The notes beneath the pieces were generated by a model. It had not been told where the DNA came from, ran no database searches, and saw only the letters and a program-made list of their open reading frames with translations. A program made the position numbers and the translations under genes. Positions 55,019-63,460 of a stretch of 64,000 bases of DNA are shown piece after piece; position 1 is the first letter of the stretch, and each line of letters begins with the position of its first letter. The stretch is from positions 310,001 to 374,000 of the forward strand of contig CAXXGT010000001.1 of NCBI GenBank assembly GCA_963664045.2, written 5' to 3'. This stretch comes from JAPPHA01 sp963664045. GTDB lineage: Bacteria; Pseudomonadota; Alphaproteobacteria; Rhodobacterales; Rhodobacteraceae.

Positions 55019-55228
55019 GCGATGTAGAAGCGTCTGTTTCAGCGCATACTTTATGGACTGCAACCAGGGCATGCTGCGTTTGCGCCACCATTTGCCGCCA
55101 ATCTTGATCGAATGGAAGAATTGCTATCGGCGTGAAAGGGCGTCTGGTTGAAAATACTCGTAAGCTTGCTATCTGCCATTTCGTCCACGTGCTGACTCAT
55201 TTTCGGGAATCACGATATTGAAATTGAC

Positions 55229-55248
55229 CCGGGCCGATGCCGGCCCGG
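55229..55248. terminator. GC-rich hairpin between convergent genes
   Basis: CCGGGCC and GGCCCGG arms around a six-base loop, in the 300-bp gap between the oxidoreductase and the convergent binding-protein gene. There is only a weak T-rich tail on the minus strand. Possible bidirectional terminator. Nothing else is seen in this gap. Confidence 0.4.
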
Positions 55249-55319
55249 ATCTGATTTCCGCTCGGAATGCAACGAGTTTCAAGCCACAGACCGTCTGTTA
55301 CGACGGCGGACCGGAACTG

Positions 55320-56324
55320 TCAGAAGTTACCCCAATGTGCCGGATCACTCACGTTGTCAGCATTGATCAAGACTGGCAGCGTAACTGCCGAAGGCTCATA
55401 TTCCTGTCCTTCAAAATGCGCGATCATTTGGTTTAGAATCGCGTTACCCATGGCAATCGGATCCTGGCCGACAGAAGCGTCCTGGGTGCCTTCACGGATA
55501 CGGTCCAGGCCCAGTGGCGTGCCATCCAAACCGACTACTGCTACGTGGCCCTCTTCCCCGGGAGGAACCAGCTTTCCAATTTGCCTAAGGGCCGAAACGA
55601 TTCCTCGAACCATCTCGTCATTGTGACTGAAGACGCCCTTTATGTCAGGATTGCGCGTGAAAGCATCAAGCACCATCGAATAGGCGTTGTCAGCCACCCA
55701 TTCGGTATTCAACGAACGCACCTCGATGTTCGGATATTCTGCCGCCATCCGATCGTTGAAACCCTTGTGTCGCAGTTGCGCTTGTGCCGAACCGACTGAT
55801 CCTCTCGTCTCGAGAACAACACCTTCGTTCCCAACCAAGCGGGCCAGTTCATCCGCACCCATTGCACCACCTGCCTCATTGTCAAAATCGACGAACCCGA
55901 GATACTCGCCTTCTGGCGGTGGGTTTTCCATGATGAAGACGGGAATACCGGCTTCGTTGGCACGTTTGACGCCAGCGACGAGAAGCGTCGCGTCAACCGG
56001 GTTAATCAATAATGCATCCGGCTGCTTGGTGACCGCATCAAGCACCTGGGTAACTTGGAGGTTTGGGTCTCCTTTTCCGTCAACTACCCGTAGGACCATT
56101 CCTTCCTCGGCTGCGCGATTCTCGATCCCGGAAACCAGCGCGACCTGGTATTCGAACTGCAAACCGAATGCGATGTACTCGACTGTTTTTCCTCTGACGC
56201 CATGTCCGGAAGCCAGTACTGAACCGGACATTCCGGCCATACTCCCTGCAAGCGAAACGCCCATTGCAAGTGCACAGCCTCGGATGAACACGCCACGGCG
56301 AGTGAATTGTGATTTTCTTGGCAT
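55320..56324 (-). CDS. Sugar ABC transporter substrate-binding protein, RbsB type
   Basis: 334 aa from ATG at 56324 with AAGGAAG upstream. A twin-arginine-like start (RRGVFIRGCALAMGVSLAG) gives export. The periplasmic-binding fold has IAFGLQFEYQVALVSGIENRA, PDALLINPVDATLLVAGVKRANEAGIPVF and VAVVGLDGTPLGLDRIREG, typical of ribose/galactose-type binders. An operator like that of the RbsA/RbsC operon lies 65-84 bp upstream, so it probably serves that transporter although encoded 6 kb away on the opposite strand. Confidence 0.92.
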   Translation of the reverse strand: MPRKSQFTRRGVFIRGCALAMGVSLAGSMAGMSGSVLASGHGVRGKTVEYIAFGLQFEYQVALVSGIENRAAEEGMVLRVVDGKGDPNLQVTQVLDAVTKQPDALLINPVDATLLVAGVKRANEAGIPVFIMENPPPEGEYLGFVDFDNEAGGAMGADELARLVGNEGVVLETRGSVGSAQAQLRHKGFNDRMAAEYPNIEVRSLNTEWVADNAYSMVLDAFTRNPDIKGVFSHNDEMVRGIVSALRQIGKLVPPGEEGHVAVVGLDGTPLGLDRIREGTQDASVGQDPIAMGNAILNQMIAHFEGQEYEPSAVTLPVLINADNVSDPAHWGNF

Positions 56325-56388
56325 AGCGTACTTCCTTCTGTGTCTCTTCAATCCATTTTTTGCGGAATCCTTTTAAAAGATCTCCACA

Positions 56389-56408
56389 AATCGATTACGT
56401 AAACGATT
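56389..56408 (-). promoter_or_regulatory. Second operator copy upstream of the binding-protein gene
   Basis: AATCGATTACGTAAACGATT differs by one base from the perfect palindrome at 44557-44576. On the minus strand it lies downstream of a TTGACA-like -35 (56455-56450) and a GAATAT-like -10 about 17 bases further, thus over the start site. It points to one LacI-family repressor controlling both units; the cut LacI gene at the window's right end is the natural candidate. Confidence 0.8.
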
Positions 56409-56472
56409 ACGCCTTCGAATGAAAATATATTCATTATATTTGGCTAGATTGTCAAGACGCTTGGCTCAAATC

Positions 56473-58105
56473 GGGTGTGAATCCGGCATGGCGACATGAT
56501 TTGGCATGGATCGATGGATTTGACTGCTGCGAATCAGGCGAAAGCGGGTGTTTAGGCGTGATTTGGCCGGTCGAGGTGACAGGATTTCGGGTTGGCGCGG
56601 AATTTTGTCACCATCGGGGGATTTCGGGAATGTTCCTTCCGCACGACATCGCTATCGTGCGGTTGACCGTAGAGACCGGCGCTTGGCCGGAGCAAGGAGC
56701 ATTCCCAATGACACTTTCGCACACGGGTTCAGCGTTGTCCAACACTCCCGACATTTCCGAAATTGCCGACGCGGCAGCTGAGGCCATCCGCCGCGAGGTC
56801 CTCGAACGCTTTGCCTCGGGCGACGTCGCGTGCGACTTTGCCAGGGTCGAGATGCTGGTTTTCGATTCCGTTGCGGCAACGGGGCGGGAGATGCTGCGGA
56901 CCCTGATCGAAGCCCGCGATGACGCCGCGCCGCGGCTGATGCGGGACGACAAGCCCTGGTACCGGGCCGGCGCCACTCACAAGACCATCATGACACTGCT
57001 CGGGGAGGTGAGCTATGAGCGCAGCCGCTTTCGCCGCCGCGGCGCGCCAGTGTCATGGATGCCGGTGGACGAGAGCCTCGGGCTGATGGGAGGCTGGATG
57101 ACGCGGCCGGCGGCGGAGGCGGCGGTGATGACCGTGGCACACTGCACCTACCAGGATGCGGAACAGCTGCTGCAGAAGGCCGGCGCGATGACGCCGTCGG
57201 CGAGCGCGCTGCAGGATCTGGTGACTGCGGTGCATGAACACTGGAGCACGGCCGAGGAGACGGTGATACCCCAGGTGCGGGAGGCCGAAGGCATTCCGGG
57301 CGCGGCGGTTTCGGCGGCGATTTCGCTGGATGGCGTGATGGTGCCGATGCGTCCCGGCGAGGATGGGCGGGCGGAGGCCTGCTGGCGCGAGGCCTCCTGC
57401 GGAACGGTGTCCTTCCTCGACAGGGAAGGAACGCGTCTTGCCGGCATTTGCCTGGCGCGCATGCCGGAGGCGGGGATGACAAGCCTGAAGGCGCGTCTCC
57501 TGAGCGAGGTTGCGAAGATCCGGGAGGCGCGGCCGGACCTGGTGCTGGTGGCGGCGGCTGACGGGGCGCTGTCGAACTGGGAATTCCTTGCGAAGCTGGA
57601 CCCGCACGCGGAGGTCCTGGATGTCTGGCACGCGGTCGAACATCTTCATGTCGTCGCACAATCTGCACGTGATCCGGACAGCTGGTTCCAGAAGTGGCGC
57701 GGTGTGCTGATGAACGAACACGACGGGGTGGAGCGGGTCATCCGGGCCATACGCTACCTGCGGGACAGTTGTCACCGCGGCCGTGGAGATGTGGAGCGGG
57801 AGCTGGAATTCTTCCGCAAGAACAGATCACGCATGCGCTACCGGGCCCTGCAGGACCGCAATCTCCCGATCGGCAGCGGTGTGGTGGAGGCCGCAAACAA
57901 AAGCATCGTGTGCAAGAGATTCAAGGGTTCGGGCATGCGAAGGAGCATGGAGGGCGGCCAGGCGATCATGACCTTCCGGGCACTGATCCTGTCAGGACGG
58001 TTCGGCCGCGCGTGGAACGCACTGGCAGCAAATGACAACGCCAAACCAACCCGCAAGGCCCTCGCAGCATGAGACCAAAAACGTCGCCATCTCAAATTTA
58101 CACCC
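56473..58105 (+). mobile_element. ISKra4-family insertion sequence
   Basis: 1633 bp. Termini start GGGTGTGAAT and, inverted, GGGTGTAAAT, sharing ATGGCGAC 16 bases in. The 8-bp repeat CTCAAATC flanks it (56465-56472 and 58106-58113). It landed about 17 bp upstream of the -35 region of the binding-protein promoter, which could cut off an activator site. Confidence 0.87.
56708..58072 (+). CDS. ISKra4-family transposase
   Basis: 454 aa from ATG at 56708 with AAGGAG upstream. Family features: GEVSYERSRFRRRGAPVSW, LDGVMVPM (Asp), VLVAAADGALSNWEFL (Asp), VWHAVEHLHVVA, and GSGVVEAANKSIVCKRFKGSGMR near the C-terminus with the catalytic Glu. The frame is complete, so the element may be mobile. Confidence 0.9.
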   Translation: MTLSHTGSALSNTPDISEIADAAAEAIRREVLERFASGDVACDFARVEMLVFDSVAATGREMLRTLIEARDDAAPRLMRDDKPWYRAGATHKTIMTLLGEVSYERSRFRRRGAPVSWMPVDESLGLMGGWMTRPAAEAAVMTVAHCTYQDAEQLLQKAGAMTPSASALQDLVTAVHEHWSTAEETVIPQVREAEGIPGAAVSAAISLDGVMVPMRPGEDGRAEACWREASCGTVSFLDREGTRLAGICLARMPEAGMTSLKARLLSEVAKIREARPDLVLVAAADGALSNWEFLAKLDPHAEVLDVWHAVEHLHVVAQSARDPDSWFQKWRGVLMNEHDGVERVIRAIRYLRDSCHRGRGDVERELEFFRKNRSRMRYRALQDRNLPIGSGVVEAANKSIVCKRFKGSGMRRSMEGGQAIMTFRALILSGRFGRAWNALAANDNAKPTRKALAA

Positions 58106-58380
58106 CTCAAATCTGCCAAAATTGTCAGGAGCAAATGATCTGTACGGTTTTCTGGGTGCTGAGGAGATGCCTGATGACCCGCGCGCGATTGTTACGGGAG
58201 TTACGACGGATTTGAGAGGCCTTCCGGCGTCCGGAAGAAAGGCGCCTGACCGGGGGGAGGCAGCGTTGTGGAATCGCGTTCAATACTGACCCACTTTCGG
58301 GGTGAATCGCGTTCAAAATTGACCCACCCCTGATCCGATGGAAACGACTGCCTCGCAACATTTTCAGCGAGGCAGAAGAG

Positions 58381-59889
58381 ATGGTGTCAGTGGAGACGAT
58401 CGGCAAGATACGACGTGCATGGCACGTTCACGGGAAGTCCATTCGGTCGATCGCGAAGTCGATGGGCGTGTCGCGCAACACGGTTCGCAAGGTGTTGCGC
58501 TCCGAGGAGTCGGCGCCGCAGTACCGGCGTCCGGACCAGCCTCATCGGAAGCTCGGCGACTTCATTCCGGAGCTCGAGCGGAAGCTGGAGGCCAACAAGC
58601 AGAAGAAGAAGCGGCGTGACCGCCTGAGCATGAAGCGGATCTGGCGGGATCTCGCGGACCAGGGATGCGATGCGAGCTACAGCGCCGTCTGCCGCTACGC
58701 GGCGGCCTGGAGCCGGCGCCAGGGCGGCGGCGTGTCGGGCGCCCACGTTCCCCTGGAGTTCGATCCCGGCGAGGCCTTCCAGTTCGACTGGAGCCATGAA
58801 TGGGCGGTCATCGGCGGCACGACGGTGCGGCTCAGGGTGGCGCACATGCGCCTGTGCCACAGCCGCATGAGCTTTGTGCGGGCGTATCCGCGCGAGACCC
58901 GGGAGATGGTCTTCGACGCCCACAACCGGGCGTTCCGGCTGTTCGGAGGTTCCTGCCAGCGCGGCATCTACGACAATATGAAGACGGTGGTCGACGTCAT
59001 CTTCGCGGGGCGGACGCGCAAGTTCAACGCCCGTTTCCTGGAGATGTGCGGGCACTTCCTCGTGGATCCGGTGGCATGCACGCCGAACGCGGCGTGGGAG
59101 AAGGGCCAGGTCGAGAACCAGGTCCGCGACATTCGCGAGCGGCTGTTCCGCGAGCCACCGCGCTTCGACAGCCTCGACGACCTGAACGACTGGCTCGAGG
59201 AGAGCTGTCGCAGGCACGCGCGGGAGCATCCGCATCCCGACGACCGCGAGCTGACGGTCTGGGAGGTGTTCGCACGCGAGGAGCGTCGCTGCCTGATTCC
59301 CTTTCCGGGGCCCTTCGACGGCCACCGCCCGCTGAGCCGGAGCGTCTCCAGGACCTGCCTCGTGCCCTTCGACGGCAACCGCTACAGCGCCGAGGCGCGG
59401 GCGGCCCAGAAGGCGACGGAAGTGTTCGCCTATGCGGACCGGATCGATATCCGCCTTGACGGCGAACTGGTCGGCAGCCACCCGCGCAGCTTCGATCGCG
59501 GCAGGACGGTCTACGACTGGCTCCACTACGTGCCCGTGCTCGCGCGCAAGCCCGGCGCGCTGCGCAACGGCGCCCCGTTCCGCAACGGGGCTCTGCCGGA
59601 AGCGCTCGGAGCCGTGAAGGACAGGCTTGGCGCCTTCGACGACGGCGATCGGCAGATGGCACGGATCCTTGCCGCGGTGCTCGAGGACGGGCTCGACGAG
59701 GTGCGCGCGGCCTGCGGCGACGCGCTGGAAGGCGGCGCCGTCTCCGCCGACGTGGTCCTGAACATCCTGTCGCGACGGCGCGACCCCGGTCCGGCACCAC
59801 GGATCGAACTTCCCGAGCGGCTTCGCCTGAGCGTCGAGCCGGAAGCCGACTGCGGCCGCTATGACAGCCTGAGGGAGATCCCCGAATGA
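58381..59889 (+). CDS. istA: IS21-family transposase IstA
   Basis: 502 aa. The N-terminal HTH is IRSIAKSMGVSRNTVRKVL. DDE residues: EAFQFDWSHEWAVI (Asp), GIYDNMKTVVDVIF (Asp) and WEKGQVENQVRDIRERLF (Glu). The C-terminal Mu-type domain begins near CLVPFDGNRYSAEARAA. Its stop overlaps the istB ATG (ATGA). Confidence 0.94.
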   Translation: MVSVETIGKIRRAWHVHGKSIRSIAKSMGVSRNTVRKVLRSEESAPQYRRPDQPHRKLGDFIPELERKLEANKQKKKRRDRLSMKRIWRDLADQGCDASYSAVCRYAAAWSRRQGGGVSGAHVPLEFDPGEAFQFDWSHEWAVIGGTTVRLRVAHMRLCHSRMSFVRAYPRETREMVFDAHNRAFRLFGGSCQRGIYDNMKTVVDVIFAGRTRKFNARFLEMCGHFLVDPVACTPNAAWEKGQVENQVRDIRERLFREPPRFDSLDDLNDWLEESCRRHAREHPHPDDRELTVWEVFAREERRCLIPFPGPFDGHRPLSRSVSRTCLVPFDGNRYSAEARAAQKATEVFAYADRIDIRLDGELVGSHPRSFDRGRTVYDWLHYVPVLARKPGALRNGAPFRNGALPEALGAVKDRLGAFDDGDRQMARILAAVLEDGLDEVRAACGDALEGGAVSADVVLNILSRRRDPGPAPRIELPERLRLSVEPEADCGRYDSLREIPE

Positions 59890-60614
59890 GACGCAAGGAC
59901 ATCCTGGAACTGATGGGCACGCTCGGCCTGAAAGGCATGAAGGCCGTCTACGACGAGGTGCTCGCCGACGCAGCCAGACGCGGCCATCCCCCGGAGCGGG
60001 TTCTCGGCGCGTTGCTGAAGGCGGAGGTTGCGGACAAGAAGGCGCGCTCGATCAAGTACCAGCTGTCGGTCGCCAAGCTGCCGACGGCGAAGGAACTCGA
60101 CGGCTTCGACTTCACGCAGAGCCTTGTCGAGGAGCGGCTGCTGCGCCAGCTCGCGGACGGTTCCTTCCTCGATCCGCCGCGCAACGTCGTGGCGATCGGC
60201 GGGACCGGCACCGGCAAGAGCCATATTGCCATCGCGATCGCCCGAGCCTGCATCCGCCGCGGCGCCCGGGGTCGGTTCTTCAACGCCGTCGGGCTGGTCA
60301 ATCTCCTGGAGGAGGAACAGCGCGACGGCCGCCAGGGCCGTCTCGCCGAGGCCATGCGCAGGCGGGACTTCATCATTCTGGACGAACTCGGCTACCTGCC
60401 CTTCGCCCGCAGCGGAGGGCACCTCCTGTTCCACTTCGTCTCCTGCCTCTACGAGCATACGCCTCTGATCATCACCACCAACCTGCCGTTCAAGGAATGG
60501 GCCGACGTGTTCGGGGACCCGAGGATGACCACGGCGCTGCTCGACCGCCTCACCCATCACTGCGATATCATCGAAACCGGGAACGAGAGTTGGCGGTTCC
60601 GGCACCGCAGCTGA
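59886..60614 (+). CDS. istB: IS21-family helper ATPase IstB
   Basis: 242 aa AAA+ ATPase related to DnaC. Walker A GGTGTGKSHIAIAIA near residue 105, Walker B FIILDELGYLPFA, sensor-1 IITTNLPFKEW and the C-terminal LLDRLTHHCDIIETGNESWRF. It assists IstA in target selection. Translationally coupled to istA. Confidence 0.94.
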   Translation: MRRKDILELMGTLGLKGMKAVYDEVLADAARRGHPPERVLGALLKAEVADKKARSIKYQLSVAKLPTAKELDGFDFTQSLVEERLLRQLADGSFLDPPRNVVAIGGTGTGKSHIAIAIARACIRRGARGRFFNAVGLVNLLEEEQRDGRQGRLAEAMRRRDFIILDELGYLPFARSGGHLLFHFVSCLYEHTPLIITTNLPFKEWADVFGDPRMTTALLDRLTHHCDIIETGNESWRFRHRS

Positions 60615-60891
60615 ACACCCGTCGCAGGCTCGCGGGCAGGGCAGCGTCGTGGCCGCAGAGGATCAACCGCAGGCGCCAGCTGTCCAGCCAGCGCGGAACC
60701 GACGTCGCGACGCCGGCGGCGGACACCGCCGTGAAGCTCCGCAGCGTCAGCACCGACAGTGCGGCGAAATGACCTTGAGCGAGGCTTCCACGGCCCTGGA
60801 GGTCGATTGCCGGAAAGCGGGCCGCATGGCCCGGGAGGGCCGTCTGCCGACCAGTGAATACAGGGCGAAACACACAGGGGGAGACATCGTC

Positions 60892-61197
60892 ATGGCGTTG
60901 ACACCGGCACAAAAGCAGCGGCGCTACCGGGAACGGGTGAAGGAGAGGCTCCGGGCCGAAGGCAGGCAGGTCGTCGTCCATTACCGCAAGCCGAAGGAAG
61001 AGCGCAGCATGCGGAAGCGGTGGCGCAGGCATGTCGCCGCCCTGGTCGAGATCCAGGAGCAGGTCCGGGATCGCCGCGACAGGGTGCCGCCAAACCTTGA
61101 AGACAGCCCCTATGCCCGGGCGGCCGACGCCTTTCTCTCGATCGACCTGTCGGAGCTCGAGGCCAACGATCCACCGCTCGGCTTCGGCCGGGACTGA
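60892..61197 (+). CDS. Small basic protein carried by the IS21 element
   Basis: 101 aa from ATG at 60892 with GGGGGAG upstream. The N-terminus ALTPAQKQRRYRERVKERL is basic and helical; the remainder has PPNLEDSPYARAADAFLSI. Similar short proteins accompany IS elements in alphaproteobacteria. It may bind nucleic acid; function unknown. Upstream 60650-60890 shows another open frame in phase with it, but no start as good. Confidence 0.6.
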   Translation: MALTPAQKQRRYRERVKERLRAEGRQVVVHYRKPKEERSMRKRWRRHVAALVEIQEQVRDRRDRVPPNLEDSPYARAADAFLSIDLSELEANDPPLGFGRD

Positions 61198-61393
61198 TGG
61201 CCCGGCATGCCTCCGGCCGCGCGGTAACGTTACCATGTACGGTGGAATCCTCCGTATCAATGCACCGCAATACGCTGGCCGGGAAACGGGTGGCGCGGGT
61301 CATGCGCCACGGCGCGCCAGGCGGCGTGATCCGGCCCCAAACTCGTGACTCTCATCCTGATTGTCGCGCTGCAGAAGCCACCTCTTCCAGTAG

Positions 61394-61560
61394 TCGCAAG
61401 CGAACTGCGTCCGCCAGATCCCCGTGGATCGCTGACCACAGGTGATCGGAGAGCCCACGATCGCGGACGCGGTCCTCGATCGCATTGTCCACAACGCCTG
61501 TCGCATCGAACTCAAGGGCGAGTCCCAGCGCAAGCGCAACAGGCCGCCGCCGTGCCCCCG
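61394..61560 (+). pseudogene. C-terminal remnant of a different istB gene
   Basis: The frame reads QIPVDR, a stop in place of the usual Trp, then VIGEPTIADAVLDRIVHNA followed by CRIELKGESQRKR, the classic C-terminus of a second IstB subgroup. The intact istB of this element ends quite differently (HHCDIIETGNESWRF). So the right part of the element contains debris of another IS21 member, acquired by nested insertion or recombination. Confidence 0.8.
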
Positions 61561-61689
61561 CATCGATCGGGGAACGTCCTGTGGAGGTGCTCACCACACA
61601 GGAGTTGTTAGGTTGCTCCCGATCGATTGGCCCGATTCGTCCTTGCGGACGAAACCCTGAAATTGGAAGGGTGACGGGGAATTTTTTCT

Positions 61690-61734
61690 GCCCCGGTTTC
61701 CCCTCCGCGCTCCGCGCTCCGGGGAAACCGGGGC
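61690..61734. other. Strong 14-bp hairpin in the IS21 right arm
   Basis: GCCCCGGTTTCCCC and GGGGAAACCGGGGC are perfectly complementary around a 17-base loop made of CTCCGCG repeats. T-rich sequence precedes rather than follows it on the plus strand (ATTTTTT at 61681), so on the minus strand A residues follow. Role unknown; the surrounding 700 bp holds no supported gene. Confidence 0.6.
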
Positions 61735-62313
61735 AGCTGCGGGGCGGCGATCATCAGGCATTGACACAGGTACAGGAGTTGTGGACGAGCCCTTCGGGCC
61801 AGCCCGCGCCCTGCGGGACGTGTGGACAAGCGGTGGACGAGGCTGGCGCCTCGCCCACCGCGTTGACCACACTCGCGTGCTTCTCGCCCACAGGCACCAC
61901 AGGACAACCACAACACCGATTCTTTCAATATTCGGATTCTTCCGGCCTGACGGCCGGAGAGAAGGGGGACCCAACAGCGCCGGGGCCTCGCAAACGGACC
62001 ACGGTCATCGCGTGCACCGCGGTGTTGAAATCCGGGTGGGGCTCGCTTGCGCCCGCAGCGGGCTGGCCTTCGGCCAGCCTGCCGGCATCAAAAAGGAGGA
62101 CAGAACCAAGGCTTCAGTCCGGGAGAGACTTGCGCGCTAACGCGCGAACCGGTCCGTCAGATGTCGTAGGAACCTGTACCGAAGCTCCCGTCGTCCTCTT
62201 CCCGCCATCACGCACCCTCCTGCCAATGTCCGACGACAACAGGCCGCCAGGAAAAGGTGGGTCAATTTTGAACGCGAATCCTGGGTCAGTTTTGAACTGG
62301 ACTTGACAAGCGT

Positions 62314-63460
62314 GCCTTCCAGGATTGTGTGACTGCAGGTTTTGGCGGAATGTGGGCCGGTACGAAGAGGAAAGCCTCGGCGGTTTGCTTGATGAACGCC
62401 TGCGCCATATCCCGGCCCAGGCTTACCGCTGTCACGTCATCAATGTTCGTGTGCGCGTCCATCGCTTCCCCGACCGGCGCTTGAACGTAATCCACAGACC
62501 GCGCAAGCTCGATGACGTCAATGCCAATGGCTCCGCGGTTCCCGATCCGGGCGGGAAACCGGGCGGGCTGAACGCGATGAAAGGTATCCTGCGGAAGTTT
62601 GGACGGGTCCGTCGGGCCGGCGCGAACCCTCCGGCCGCCTGTCCGCACTCGAGTTCCTGGCCCACGAACACCACAGGATCAACGGCAACCAATCTGTCAG
62701 GAAAATTGGCAAAAATGAAAAACGGATAGTTCAATTTGTCACTGTTAGGCACTTGGCTCAATTTGCAACCGTTTATGGCGTGTCGAATAGCCAGCCAACT
62801 CGTGGTCCAAGCCGATCCGTTTGGAATCGATACGAAACCATTTGGACGCGTGCGCCATGACTTCGGGAAGCTATTCCTGATACTTGAACCCGGTCCCGGC
62901 GTTCAACCAGACTGTCTCGCAAAACTTTACTTGGTTTCATTGCCGACTGCCGAAGGTCTTCCGGTGTCGGAATTTGAATGGTCGAATTCATAGGCGGAAT
63001 CAAAGATGTTCGTCCAGGTTGGCCGCGGAACAGGCCGAATGTCGCGTTAGCACGCCCTGACGGCCAGACAATGTTGACGCGCCCTCAACCGGGCTAGCGC
63101 CGTCACGGTTCGCGATGGTGACGATGGCCGGCCAAAGGGAACGGTGCCGCTGGTACGATCAAGACCGACTTGCCGCCTTCCAAGAAAGTTTGCTGCATCG
63201 CCGTCGGACTTGTCAGTGAATTGATCTACCGAGGAGCGTCGCGGAAATACGGACGCATATCACTCCGGAAAGTTGCCGTTTCCTTGGTTCAATCGTTCCT
63301 GACATCCGGCCCTGAGCATGAAAGGGTTTTCCGGGTTCAATCTGGCTCAGCCGGAAGAGTAATCTTTGTGGTCGCCGCACATTCGAGAGTGGTGAAAATG
63401 CCCGAATGTCTACGAGCAACCGTCCGAGGAAATACAGAATTTCCCTCAGGTATGGTCAAG
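62314..63460. other. Unassigned region beyond the IS21 element
   Basis: About 1.1 kb with no recognised gene. A minus-strand frame at 62309-62648 has protein-like runs (GNRGAIGIDVIELARSVDY, TAEAFLFVPAHIPPKP) and is cut at its 3' end by the IS21 insertion; its family was not recognised. From 62730 to 63460 only short frames without motifs are seen, some possibly gene debris. The downstream regulator on the minus strand ends at 63461. Confidence 0.35.

Larger units (their letters stand above)
58267..62308 (+). mobile_element. Oversized IS21-family element
   Basis: 4042 bp, against about 2-2.5 kb for most IS21 members. Ends start TGTGGAATCG and, inverted, TGTCAAGTCC, each followed by TTCAA-A-TGACCC. 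A second copy of the GCGTTCAAAATTGACCCAC unit occurs inside each end (about 58308 and 62270), the multiple terminal repeats typical of IS21. The 5-bp duplication AGCGT flanks it (58262-58266 and 62309-62313). istA and istB sit at the left; about 1.6 kb to the right holds a small ORF, a foreign istB tail and hairpin-rich DNA. Confidence 0.9.

Noticed and set aside
61485..62306. Large plus-strand open frame in the IS21 right arm
   Set aside because: Low-complexity composition, overlaps an istB remnant in another frame and runs into the IS end; no family resemblance.
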